A DNA stretch of 64,000 bases, from the NCBI GenBank assembly GCA_937883755.1, contig CAKZYA010000047.1, positions 1 through 64,000 of the forward strand, written 5' to 3'. Below, piece after piece: positions 27,591 to 35,817 of the stretch. A program made the translations under genes and the position numbers. The DNA comes from an uncultured Flammeovirgaceae bacterium (GTDB lineage Bacteria > Bacteroidota > Bacteroidia > Cytophagales > Cyclobacteriaceae). The stretch's first letter is position 1. Each line of letters begins with the position of its first letter. The notes under the pieces are model-generated. The model was not told the DNA's origin. It did no database searches and saw nothing but the letters and a program-made list of their open reading frames with translations.

Positions 27591-27821
27591 CAATCTAACA
27601 ATATGTATAAGGCATGTGCTTTAGTGCTTTCTACAATCAGCATCAGACCTGACCGTAAGCCTGCCACCGAGAAAGATTTGTGCTGTTCTGAAACTTTAGT
27701 TCGCGGGATTCTTTCACTTCAGAACGCAGTGCATTTACGAACTTTGGAAGCACCGGCAGACTTCACTACTTTAGTGCTATCCATAAAGTGAGAGCACACG
27801 CCTCATACATGGACGTTATCC
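27591..27821 (+). repeat. attC-like recombination site 2 (long)
   Basis: Left arm CAATCTAAC (R'' core ATCTAAC, exact RYYYAAC) then AATATGTATAAGGCATGTGCT. Right arm AGCACACGCCTCATACATGG, then AC, then GTTATCC (27815-27821). The arms pair over about 20 bp with few mismatches. Nested hairpins lie inside, for example TGCTGTTCTGAA with TTCAGAACGCAGTGCA. At about 230 bp it is longer than most attC sites. This accounts for the gene-free stretch 27584-27916; from 27822 to the start of the acyltransferase gene nothing else was seen. Confidence 0.5.
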
Positions 27822-27916
27822 ACCACTCTCAATTCAGAAAGTTTTCATAAAATCATAGATACTCTGTAATTTTTTTCTTGGTCATGCGAATCATGTAAAA
27901 AGTGTATTGCAAAAGT

Positions 27917-29143
27917 ATGACCATGATTACAAGAGAAATACCTGAAAAACTTAGATCAAAAAAACACAGACAGAAGAGAAAAGCCAATGATAGGGTACAC
28001 TACATGGATAACCTTCGGGCCTATGCCATGCTTCTCGGAATTGTGTTTCATGCAGTTCTAGCTTATAGTCCACTGTCTTACAATATTTGGCTCTCGGCAG
28101 ATACTCAGCAATCCGCTATTATTGACTTCATTGCCTGGTGCGTTCACCTGTTTCGGATGCCCCTGTTCTTTTTAATTGCTGGCTATTTCGCTTTTTATCT
28201 CATTGAGAAACGAGGAATAGGAGAAATGGTAAAGAATAGAGCCAGACGCATTTTACTGCCACTCGTATTGTTCTTGCCATTACTCATGGCCGCCATGTTC
28301 TTTGTACTAGGCCAAGCAGCGCAAATGGTTGAGCATCCCGGTCCCATGCTGGAATCAATAACCAAAATAATAGACCAGCCTGATGCGGCTCATGGTCCAA
28401 TTAGAACCATGCACCTCTGGTTTTTATACGTTCTCTTGTATATGTATGCACTGGCGGCACTATTCTTCAAAACCAACTCTGTTGACTCAATCAACCATTG
28501 GATGAATAAAAATCCATTACTATTTATGGTGGTATCTCCGCTATTGGTCGCCCTTTCGCTGGTTACAACCATTAAGCCACATCCATCGCCGGAAACCTTT
28601 ACCCCAGAACTATGGTCTTTGGGATTTTATGGATTTTTCTTTCTGCTAGGGTGCTGTATTTTCAGGAACAATGTATTTATTGAAAAACTGGAAGACTACT
28701 GGAAAATACTATTAGCGATAGGCATGATAGCATACGCTGGGTTTTACTTATTATTACCAGAGCCAATGAGTGTGGCCGAAAGTATGTCAGGGGCAGCTCA
28801 CGTACCGATTACTTTCGTGCAAGGGGTTTCTAGCTTACTAGAAGGCATAGCGGCCGTTTATTTGACGCTAACTTTTCTCGTCATTGGGAAAAAATATTTG
28901 AACAATAAGAGTCAAACAGCAAGATATATCGCTGATTCTTCCTATTGGATTTATTTGGTTCACTTACCAATATTACTGTACATACAGTTTATGTTGATTG
29001 ACACCGAGCTAAATATGTGGATAAAATTAACCTTCTCCTGCGGAGCCACCTTTCTCATTGGAATCGCCAGCTACGCACTCTTGGTGAGGTGGACGCCCAT
29101 AGGATGGCTTCTCAACGGAAAGCGTAAATCCCTACTGAAGTGA
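27917..29143 (+). CDS. Membrane acyltransferase (acyltransferase 3 family)
   Basis: About 408 aa with ten or so membrane helices. The typical N-terminus is present: VHYMDNLRAYAMLLGIVFHA (the His near the end of the first helix is the conserved one) and FRMPLFFLIAGYFAFYLIEK followed by RRILLPL. Members O-acylate sugars, lipids or peptides at the membrane, some as OpgC-like proteins. An upstream in-frame GTG at 27902 is possible. The stop overlaps the start of the ECF sigma gene (GTGA), so the two are translationally coupled; a role in envelope modification under that sigma factor is inference. Confidence 0.88.
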   Translation: MTMITREIPEKLRSKKHRQKRKANDRVHYMDNLRAYAMLLGIVFHAVLAYSPLSYNIWLSADTQQSAIIDFIAWCVHLFRMPLFFLIAGYFAFYLIEKRGIGEMVKNRARRILLPLVLFLPLLMAAMFFVLGQAAQMVEHPGPMLESITKIIDQPDAAHGPIRTMHLWFLYVLLYMYALAALFFKTNSVDSINHWMNKNPLLFMVVSPLLVALSLVTTIKPHPSPETFTPELWSLGFYGFFFLLGCCIFRNNVFIEKLEDYWKILLAIGMIAYAGFYLLLPEPMSVAESMSGAAHVPITFVQGVSSLLEGIAAVYLTLTFLVIGKKYLNNKSQTARYIADSSYWIYLVHLPILLYIQFMLIDTELNMWIKLTFSCGATFLIGIASYALLVRWTPIGWLLNGKRKSLLK

Positions 29144-29646
29144 AAAGGGATAAAGATACATTTCTGCAGATCATTTCATCTCACAAAATGATCATTTTCA
29201 AAATATGCAATATGTATTGCAACCGTAATGAAGACAAACAAGACCTAGTACAGGAAGTCATTCTGCAACTCTGGAAATCCTTTCCGAAATACGATGAAAC
29301 CTTTAAACTTTCTACCTGGATTTATCGAGTTACCCTCAATGTGGCCATTTCCAGCTATCGGAAACATGCTACCCAACGAAAGTATTTTCAAAGTATTGAC
29401 GAAAAAGTATTGACCATCCGGATGAGTGGAAATGAGGATTTGCAGGAACAGACTGACTTATTGCGGAGAATGGTCAAGCAGTTGACAGAGTTCGACCGGG
29501 CCATCATTATATTATATCTGGAAGAGAAAAGCTATGAAGAGATTGCCGAGATTCTCAACCTTTCCAAAAGCGCTGTAGGGGTGAGAATCCATCGGATAAA
29601 AAGGCAATTGAAGGATAAATTTAAAATATTGTATGATGAAACTTGA
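29140..29646 (+). CDS. ECF-type RNA polymerase sigma factor
   Basis: 168 aa. Region 2 contains NRNEDKQDLVQEVILQLWKS and FKLSTWIYRVTLNVAISSYR; region 4 contains TEFDRAIIILYLEEKSYEEI and AEILNLSKSAVGVRIHRIKRQL, a clear helix-turn-helix. The start is GTG, in a 4-bp overlap with the acyltransferase stop. The next gene overlaps it by 14 bp and sits where an anti-sigma gene usually lies. Confidence 0.95.
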   Translation: MKRDKDTFLQIISSHKMIIFKICNMYCNRNEDKQDLVQEVILQLWKSFPKYDETFKLSTWIYRVTLNVAISSYRKHATQRKYFQSIDEKVLTIRMSGNEDLQEQTDLLRRMVKQLTEFDRAIIILYLEEKSYEEIAEILNLSKSAVGVRIHRIKRQLKDKFKILYDET

Positions 29647-30328
29647 AGATCTCAAAGATCCATGGGATGATCTTGGCGAAGATATCGAAGATAATTGGCA
29701 ATTAGATCTGAATTTATTAAGACAATCTTATCTTACTAAAGCTTCTGATAAGCTTAATAATTTGCTTCGAGTTAAACTGTTCATTCTTTGCTTTTTTCTT
29801 GCTGTTACGGTTTATCTGGTTGTGCTCATTGTCAAGAACCTGTCGTCTATTGCGACCGCCGCTACGCTGACATTTTTTGCATTTTGGACCATAATGGTCA
29901 GTTTGGTTTTAATCTATGAAGTCTTTTTACTCAAGAGCATTGATTATAATGAGCATTTGGCTCTTTTATTGAAGAAACTAAGCCTAATTAAGCTTTCTAC
30001 TATCAGGCTGCTTAGACTTGGGGCTTTACTCTTACCGTTCAATACGTTACTATTGGGTTATTATATAATCACAGGTCGGAATTTAATTGAGCATGTTGTT
30101 ATCAATGGAGTTGATTGGGTGACTTTAGTTTCCTTTATATTCTGTGCGCTTGTTTCTTATTGGTTAATTGAAAAAATCAGTCTGAAAAATGTGAAAAAGA
30201 AATGGATGTACAGATTTCTTGGAGGAAATGGAAGTCAGGTTTTGGATGCAATTTATTTCATGAACCAAATAAGCTCATTAGAACAAGATGATTTACTCAT
30301 TAAAGGAACCGTAGATAACAAACAATAA
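29633..30328 (+). CDS. Membrane protein in anti-sigma position
   Basis: 231 aa. A soluble N-terminal segment of about 45 residues (MMKLEDLKDPWDDLGEDIED) is followed by four hydrophobic segments (about 46-68, 72-96, 120-145, 155-178) and a short C-terminal cytoplasmic tail. No zinc-binding anti-sigma motif (HxxxCxxC) is present. Its 14-bp overlap with the ECF sigma gene and its membrane placement suggest that it controls that sigma factor, but this rests on position only. Confidence 0.6.
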   Translation: MMKLEDLKDPWDDLGEDIEDNWQLDLNLLRQSYLTKASDKLNNLLRVKLFILCFFLAVTVYLVVLIVKNLSSIATAATLTFFAFWTIMVSLVLIYEVFLLKSIDYNEHLALLLKKLSLIKLSTIRLLRLGALLLPFNTLLLGYYIITGRNLIEHVVINGVDWVTLVSFIFCALVSYWLIEKISLKNVKKKWMYRFLGGNGSQVLDAIYFMNQISSLEQDDLLIKGTVDNKQ

Positions 30329-30461
30329 ACCCAAGGAGCAGGCTTCGATATTCGCCAAATCTAGTTCAAATGAGCAGTCTTTCCTTTAGTTCTGTCAAAC
30401 CAGATTTGCTCACTGAGCTTATTTAGACTGTTAAGCCTAAATTAGTGGCCTATCATAAAAT

Positions 30462-30736
30462 ATGAGTCTACTTGGAATAGAAAATAGTGAAGTAATAATC
30501 TTCAAACCTAAAAGTGGACAGACTGAATTTCAGGTAATGCTCAACGGTGAGCCTTATACGGTTCGGGCTACTGCACAACAGATAATTGACTTGTTCTAAG
30601 GCAAGACGAACAATAGATGAGCATACAAAAAATATATGAAGAAGGTGAACTTGACAGAGAATCAACTTGGCGGGAATTCCGCCAGGTTCAAAAAGAAGGA
30701 AAGAGAGGGATATCCAGAAAGGTCGCTATTTACAAT
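30462..30736 (+). pseudogene. Broken RhuM-family gene
   Basis: Two reading-frame pieces together match the start of RhuM-type (virulence RhuM family) proteins. The first, 30462-30599, reads MSLLGIENSEVIIFKPKSGQ and ends QQIIDLF. The second, around 30602-30736, reads KARRT in one frame and IYEEGELDRESTWREF with RQVQKEGKRGISRKVAIYN in another. Two frame changes and a stop separate them. The match ends exactly where a hairpin repeat (30734-30801) begins, and the C-terminal two thirds of the family are missing. It is not functional. Confidence 0.6.
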
Positions 30737-30801
30737 GGCAATGAGTCTCCGTTACCCATCAATATCAATCGAATGAAGGAGACATTTCCACTATCAATTC
30801 T
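30734..30801. repeat. Diverged copy of the 26285 hairpin
   Basis: Left arm around AATGGCAATGAGTCTCCGTT, loop with CAATATCA, right arm GAAGGAGACATTTCCACTA. Alignment with 26285-26357 is continuous, with scattered substitutions and a 2-nt insertion (AG) in the left arm. It ends the RhuM remnant. A half copy, GAGGACATTGCC, lies at 31155-31166. Confidence 0.6.
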
Positions 30802-30856
30802 TATGTGCTAAGAGTAAAAATAATGCAAGAAAACCACATAAATTCTGTAGATAATT

Positions 30857-31153
30857 ATGGTTAGAGTAGTTTATCGTTGGCACGTTGCGCCAGAAAACTT
30901 TGAAGAATTTAAGAAAATATGGAGTACTACAACCAATAGAATTCATGAATCCGTTTTCGGGGCACTCGGTAGTTTCATGTTGAGATCTTTTGAGAATGAG
31001 ACAGAGGTGATTACCATAGCGAAATGGGACTCATTAGAATCATGGAAAAACTTCTGGGGAAATGAAAATCCGAAAGAAATGGAAGCTATGAGGAAGCTAG
31101 GAAAACGTATCTCGGCGGAAGCTCTCGAGGAAATTGAAGATCATACACAATAA
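30857..31153 (+). CDS. Antibiotic biosynthesis monooxygenase (ABM) domain protein
   Basis: 98 aa, a small dimeric alpha-beta barrel: VYRWHVAPENFEEFKKIWST, ALGSFMLRSFENETEVITIA, KWDSLESWKNFW. ABM-like proteins include quinone monooxygenases and heme-degrading enzymes, but many have no known substrate. The key His/Asn/Trp residues of IsdG-type heme oxygenases are not convincingly present. It stands alone among remnants, 56 bp after the hairpin repeat. Confidence 0.75.
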   Translation: MVRVVYRWHVAPENFEEFKKIWSTTTNRIHESVFGALGSFMLRSFENETEVITIAKWDSLESWKNFWGNENPKEMEAMRKLGKRISAEALEEIEDHTQ

Positions 31154-31343
31154 AGAGGACATTGCCTTGGAAAATAGCAGTGAAGCACATACAAATACTA
31201 TCAGCTACAAGCCTGCGCGACCCAGCTAACTTAGCTATTTGCAAAGGCTGGTGCTATGAGATAGTTTTATAGATATTTGAAAAGCCTACAAGACCTGGTT
31301 CAGCTTACGGATGATAACTGGATATTCTAATCAATTAAGAAAA

Positions 31344-31544
31344 ATGAAGAGAATATTCCTTACCGGTAGTACTGGATTATTAGGAAGAGAGTTCTTAGAA
31401 GAAATTTCCAAAGAAGAATTCGAAATTATTTTAGGTACAAGGAAAAAAAATGGTACTGACGAAAAATTTGAACACCAATATTTTAACTTAGAAGATAGCA
31501 ACTCAGAATTAAATCTGACAAATATTGATATCATAGTTCATTGA
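31344..31544 (+). pseudogene. Truncated SDR/NAD(P)-dependent epimerase gene
   Basis: 66 aa beginning MKRIFLTGSTGLLGREFLEE, with the glycine-rich GSTGLLG nucleotide-binding motif, and ending IDIIVH at a stop. The motif normally continues VVHLAA... into the rest of an about 280-aa extended SDR. About three quarters of the protein is missing and the next gene starts 51 bp later, so this is a 5' remnant, probably left by a deletion. The 190 bp before it (31154-31343) hold no gene; only a half copy of the hairpin and a GCTAACTTAGCT palindrome were seen. Confidence 0.65.
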
Positions 31545-31594
31545 AGAATATAGAACTAGCCGATACTAAACACACCAAACTGACAATAATATAG

Positions 31595-32473
31595 ATGGCA
31601 TCCGGATTTTTTGCGCTATTTGATGACATTGCCGTGCTTATGGATGATGTAGCAGCCATGAGTAAAGTTGCCACCCGAAAAACCGCGGGTATTCTGGCTG
31701 ATGACTTAGCGGTAAATGCCGAGAAAGCTTCCGGCTTTATTTCATCCCGGGAGTTACCCGTTTTATGGAAAATCACCAAAGGCTCTCTGTTAAATAAACT
31801 CATTATCCTACCTGTTGCCTTTCTGCTAAGTGCTTACCTTCCAGTGGCTATTGTTCCTATTCTGTTGGTAGGCGGAGTGTACTTGGCCTACGAAGGGGCA
31901 GAGAAGATTTACGAATATCTATTTCACAGAGGCAAGGCGAAGCGGAAAGTGGCAGTTACCGAAATGACTGAAGCAGAAGCTTTGGGGTATGAGAAAAAGA
32001 AGATAAAATCGGCCATCGTTGTGGATTTTATCCTGTCGGTAGAGATTGTAATTATAGCACTGGGCACTGTCGTTGACGAGCCAATCAATATACAAATCGT
32101 GGTAGTTTCAGTAGTTGCCCTGTTAGCCACCATCGGGGTGTATGGTCTCGTAGCATTATTAGTGAGAATGGATGATGCAGGGTATAAATTAATAGCAGCT
32201 AGTAACGATAAAGCAGGTATTTCAAAAAGTATAGGCACTGCTCTGGTAAAAACACTACCAGTCTTAATCAGGGCTTTAGGAGTAATCGGCACACTCGCCA
32301 TGATTCTGGTCGCCGGGGGCATATTCGTTCACAATATTCATTTTATACACGACCTAGTATACGCTCTGCCCACCATTTTAGGGGAATTCATTGTTGGTTT
32401 ACTGATAGGCCTGGTATCTCTGCTTGTATTCAAGTTATTTTCAAAAGCTGTAGGCAAAAATAATGAGACGTAA
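31595..32473 (+). CDS. DUF808 family membrane protein
   Basis: 292 aa. It begins MASGFFALFDDIAVLMDDVA with the highly conserved family N-terminus, then KTAGILADDLAVNAEKASGF, and has about six membrane helices (about 68-100, 135-160, 168-192, 215-240, 255-285). The family includes E. coli YedI; the function is unknown. It stands alone on the plus strand, with the TTG-start possibility ruled out by the clear ATG. Confidence 0.9.
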   Translation: MASGFFALFDDIAVLMDDVAAMSKVATRKTAGILADDLAVNAEKASGFISSRELPVLWKITKGSLLNKLIILPVAFLLSAYLPVAIVPILLVGGVYLAYEGAEKIYEYLFHRGKAKRKVAVTEMTEAEALGYEKKKIKSAIVVDFILSVEIVIIALGTVVDEPINIQIVVVSVVALLATIGVYGLVALLVRMDDAGYKLIAASNDKAGISKSIGTALVKTLPVLIRALGVIGTLAMILVAGGIFVHNIHFIHDLVYALPTILGEFIVGLLIGLVSLLVFKLFSKAVGKNNET

Positions 32474-32516
32474 CTTCTTATCTTGTACTGTTAGATAAAC
32501 TACTAAATACTTTAAA

Positions 32517-33374
32517 GTGCTAAATGATGAATATCCGGCTCCAGCCCCTAAGGTAAGAAACCTCCTAATCGCCGTCTTATTTGGAACATTCATTGCACTG
32601 TTTCTACTCTTCTTTGAACCATTCGACATTAACATTGCTAGCGGGAAAAACAGCGTAGCTTCGCTGTTCTTCTTCGGTTTTATTACTACCAGTGTACTTG
32701 CTCTTTTCATCTACGTTCTACCACTCGTATTTCCAAACCTGTTTGCTGATAGTCGCTGGAAAGTAAAGCACCAAATCATCTTCTGTTTCATTATCCTCTT
32801 TATAATAGCGACATTGAATGGATTGTACACCAACTATATCAACTCCCTACCCTTCAGTTGGGCTAACTATTGGTGGATTATCAACCGGACGTTCGTTCTG
32901 GGAGGTATCCCTTTCTCCTTTCTGATACTCATTGACTATCGTAGAAGAAATCAGGTCAACAGTAAAGCAGCTCTTGACATTCTTGACAGAAAAAGCTTTC
33001 TCAATCAATCGCTAAAATCTATCGTATGGTCCATTTCTACTGACTTGAAAGATGAAAAATTCTCTTTTGACGACCATAGTTTCAGTCACGCCGTAGCTGC
33101 GGGTAATTACATTGATCTTTACTCAGTTGATGAGGGGCAACTGACGTACAAAACGTATAGAATTACTCTTTCCTCGTTCGAGGAACAGTTAGATGCCCCT
33201 TATTTGAAGAGGTGCCATCGATCCTACTTGGTAAATCTAAAAAGAGTAACTAACGTATCGGGCAATGCTCAGGGTTTAAAGCTAACCCTGGCCGACCATG
33301 CCGAGGAAATTCCCGTATCCAGAAAGTATATCCCTATCGTCAGACAATTCTTTTCAGGGGTCAACCCGACCTGA
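32517..33374 (+). CDS. Membrane-anchored LytTR-type transcriptional regulator
   Basis: 285 aa with a GTG start. Four membrane helices (about 15-33, 45-68, 80-102, 118-140) are followed by a linker and a C-terminal LytTR DNA-binding domain (about 185-280: HSFSHAVAAGNYIDLYSVDE, LKRCHRSYLVNLKRVTNVSG). There is no receiver domain, so it is a one-component regulator in the membrane. What it senses is not visible. It begins 43 bp after the DUF808 stop. Confidence 0.85.
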   Translation: MLNDEYPAPAPKVRNLLIAVLFGTFIALFLLFFEPFDINIASGKNSVASLFFFGFITTSVLALFIYVLPLVFPNLFADSRWKVKHQIIFCFIILFIIATLNGLYTNYINSLPFSWANYWWIINRTFVLGGIPFSFLILIDYRRRNQVNSKAALDILDRKSFLNQSLKSIVWSISTDLKDEKFSFDDHSFSHAVAAGNYIDLYSVDEGQLTYKTYRITLSSFEEQLDAPYLKRCHRSYLVNLKRVTNVSGNAQGLKLTLADHAEEIPVSRKYIPIVRQFFSGVNPT

Positions 33375-33495
33375 TAAAGTCTGTTACTCACCCCACACTT
33401 TGCCATTAGCCTCGCGAGCTTTGCTATTCAAATCATTTCTTTGACATTCAGACCATTTACTGACTTCTGATTGGTAATGCTACTATGTTTAAGGC

Positions 33496-34125
33496 ATGAA
33501 GAAAAAAGCATTTATCACGTTTTTGGTAGTTGGTGCCATCGCTATGATCGTCATGTCCAGCCATTACTTATACTCCAACACTTCTGGCATACTAAAAAGG
33601 AAAGAAGTTGCCAGTAGCCTTTGGTATCTACTTACATTTAGAGCACACGTCCTTTTCGGGTTATTTGCTATTACTGCGGGTCCCATTCAGTTTATCAAAC
33701 GTATTCGAACCCGAAATACGAGACTACACAGAGTCTTGGGGTATTTCTATTTCGTAGGCGTCATACTCAGCAGTCTATCCGGAAGCATTGTTGCCCAATT
33801 TGCTATGGGCGGTCGTATAACATCTATTGGTTTTTCTATATTGGCCATCCTATGGTTTTACGCTACTGTAAAATCAATAACAGCTATACGTAATGGCAAT
33901 ATCAGTGACCACGAGAAATGGTCGTACTTCAGCTACGCACTAACCTTTGCTGCAATAACGCAGCGAAGCTTGCTTCTGATCCCACTTTTAACCGGTGTTC
34001 CCTTCATGCCGATTTACCAGCTTTCCGCCTGGCTCCCCTGGTTACTCAACTTGAGTATCGCCTATCTGATACTGAGATTTTCATCTGAAAGATACCAGAA
34101 GATAGCAACTAATCGTTTCTCTTGA
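33496..34125 (+). CDS. DUF2306 family membrane protein
   Basis: 209 aa with six or so membrane helices. The family pattern is visible: FRAHVLFGLFAITAGPIQFI, RLHRVLGYFYFVGVILSSLS and DHEKWSYFSYALTFAAITQR (conserved His residues in the first two segments and in DHEKW). The His-bearing helices recall cytochrome-like or ferric-reductase folds, but the function is unknown. Independent gene, plus strand. Confidence 0.85.
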   Translation: MKKKAFITFLVVGAIAMIVMSSHYLYSNTSGILKRKEVASSLWYLLTFRAHVLFGLFAITAGPIQFIKRIRTRNTRLHRVLGYFYFVGVILSSLSGSIVAQFAMGGRITSIGFSILAILWFYATVKSITAIRNGNISDHEKWSYFSYALTFAAITQRSLLLIPLLTGVPFMPIYQLSAWLPWLLNLSIAYLILRFSSERYQKIATNRFS

Positions 34126-34239
34126 AACGTAGAAAAATGATGATCTACGTTCGATACAATAAAAGACCAAGCGGGTAAATTACTGTAAGTGAAATTATTT
34201 AGCTTGCCTCTAAAAGTTTCCAAACAGCCTACATTTTTA

Positions 34240-34434
34240 ATGAAGTATTTCCTTTATAGCCTAGTTTTGTCATTTGTTTGTTTAGAGAGTCCAGCCCAAA
34301 GATTACTCTTTCATAAGGATAGAAGCCAAGAAGCCTTTTATGAAGTTGGTAATAGAATCTCATTCCGGCTAAAGGGTAGCAAAAATAAAGTCACCCGGCG
34401 AGTTACAGGGTTTCAGGATAGTCTTATCCTATAG
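34240..34434 (+). pseudogene. Exported small protein, probably the truncated 5' part of a longer gene
   Basis: 64 aa from ATG 34240 (an upstream in-frame start at 34189 is less likely), with a signal peptide ending ESPAQ and a mature part RLLFHKDRSQEAFYEVGNRI plus FRLKGSKNKVTRRVTGFQDS. This looks like the start of a beta-stranded domain that should continue; the stop follows DSLIL. In another frame the next about 60 bp also look coding-like (YSRVVANLTKIS), which would fit a single frameshift. Function unknown; a small intact gene cannot be ruled out. Confidence 0.4.
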
Positions 34435-34535
34435 CAGAGTAGTAGCCAATCTCACAAAAATCTCTGAGAATAATCGCCGACCTAAGTTGTCATATCTTAT
34501 CTTTATAAGTCAGTTTAGCAATTCATTCAAGATCA

Positions 34536-35702
34536 GTGTTTCCCACTTTCAACCTATACAGCACCTCACTACTACTGCTCACCAGTCAGGGGGTGATTTT
34601 TAGCGGTTTGCTACTAAGTAGGTTCGTCAAACAGCGAAAGCCTTCGGATCTTCTTCTTGCGCTGGTACTGATCATTACCTGCTATCACCAGACCAGTTAT
34701 ACTATCGGTTTCTTAAGCTGGTACGATACTTACCGGACTACCAAAATTAATTACTACCTAGTTGACTTATCGTTTGCGCTGGCACCACTGATTTACTACT
34801 ACATTCGATCGGTGGTTTCACCCTCTTCTCGACTGAAAGAAATACAGTATTGGCACTTTATTCCGATGTTGCTCTACTTTTTGCTAAAGGCATTCATTCT
34901 GATCTACGATCGTTCGCAACCTGGATTTGACGAGGTGCAAAACGGATATTTAGTTGTCAACTTCCAGTGGAGATACGTAGATCCGTTCGTCTTTATTTTG
35001 AAGACGCTTCAGATGCTATTGTATTTGGCGTTCTCCTTTCAGTTACTGTACGTATTTAGAGAAAAGATCAAGCATTACTTTGCTAATACATATAAGCTGG
35101 AGTTGAACTGGCTACGAAATTTTCTGATAGCCTACAGCTTCCTGTATCTATTCAATGTTGGGCAAACGGTCATTGATGAGTCTATTACCAACCTGAGCTG
35201 GATACAGGAATGGTGGTACTACCTGCTATCGGGCATCGCTATTATCTACGTGGGAATCAGTGGCTACTTTACCAAGCTGACCGCACTACAAAACGTAGAC
35301 TTTTCCCGTTTCGAGCAGACGAAGCTGAGCAAAAAGCCTACCCGAACCATTACGGATGATCAAATGGCAAAGCGGAAGACGCAACTCGAGCAGTTTATGC
35401 GTACCCAACGACCGTATTTAGATGCGGACTTAACATTAGTGAGTCTCGCCCAAAAAATCGGAGTGTCCAGAGAAGAACTCTCCGATACGATTAATCAGGG
35501 GTTTCACAACCGATTCAACGACTTTATCAATAGTTATCGGGTAGTCGAAACTAAACGGCTCATACATGATGGTAAGCATAAGACGCACTCGCTGTTAGGA
35601 CTAGCCTACGAAGCGGGCTTCAATAGTAAGGCCACCTTCAACCGTGCTTTCAAAAAAGCCGAAAGTCAATCTCCCTCCGAATATCTGGAGTCATTAATGT
35701 AA
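34536..35702 (+). CDS. AraC-family regulator with N-terminal seven-helix membrane domain
   Basis: 388 aa, GTG start. Seven hydrophobic segments fill residues about 10-245. The C-terminal AraC domain (about 280-385) has both helix-turn-helix units: LTLVSLAQKIGVSREELSDT and LGLAYEAGFNSKATFNRAFK followed by QSPSEYL. It resembles other Bacteroidota membrane-bound AraC regulators, which probably sense signals in or across the membrane. The DoxX-S41 fusion gene lies 115 bp downstream and may be its target (inference). Confidence 0.88.
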   Translation: MFPTFNLYSTSLLLLTSQGVIFSGLLLSRFVKQRKPSDLLLALVLIITCYHQTSYTIGFLSWYDTYRTTKINYYLVDLSFALAPLIYYYIRSVVSPSSRLKEIQYWHFIPMLLYFLLKAFILIYDRSQPGFDEVQNGYLVVNFQWRYVDPFVFILKTLQMLLYLAFSFQLLYVFREKIKHYFANTYKLELNWLRNFLIAYSFLYLFNVGQTVIDESITNLSWIQEWWYYLLSGIAIIYVGISGYFTKLTALQNVDFSRFEQTKLSKKPTRTITDDQMAKRKTQLEQFMRTQRPYLDADLTLVSLAQKIGVSREELSDTINQGFHNRFNDFINSYRVVETKRLIHDGKHKTHSLLGLAYEAGFNSKATFNRAFKKAESQSPSEYLESLM

Positions 35703-35817
35703 AATTAGAATATTAATGAGGTCTCAATTCATGATTTGATTCCTCTTGCCACCTATTGAGGCGATTTCAGTGCAAGATTCTATGAGTTTTGGATCATCAT
35801 CTTAAAATCCGAAACAC

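Larger units (their letters stand above)
26351..27814 (+). other. Two-cassette integron-like cluster without an integrase (CALIN-like)
   Basis: Each unit begins with GTTRRRY-like DNA, carries one small gene on the plus strand and ends about 4-10 bp after the stop with the inverse of its own first bases. Unit 1 begins GTTAGCAGGCATA (26351-26363) and ends TACGCCTGCTAAC (26941-26953), complementary at 12 of 13 positions. Unit 2 begins GTTAGATTG (27071-27079) and its right end reads CAATCTAAC (27591-27599), complementary at 9 of 9. This is what is expected if each unit was once a closed circle with an attC site. No integrase or attI was seen in the window. Confidence 0.55.

Noticed and set aside
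27603-27791. 62-aa ORF between the cassette gene and the acyltransferase
   Set aside because: It lies within attC-like site 2, whose base pairing explains the sequence, and the protein resembles nothing.
30617-30811. 64-aa ORF as an independent gene
   Set aside because: Its first part matches the middle of RhuM-type proteins and its last part is translated hairpin repeat; it is a piece of the broken gene.
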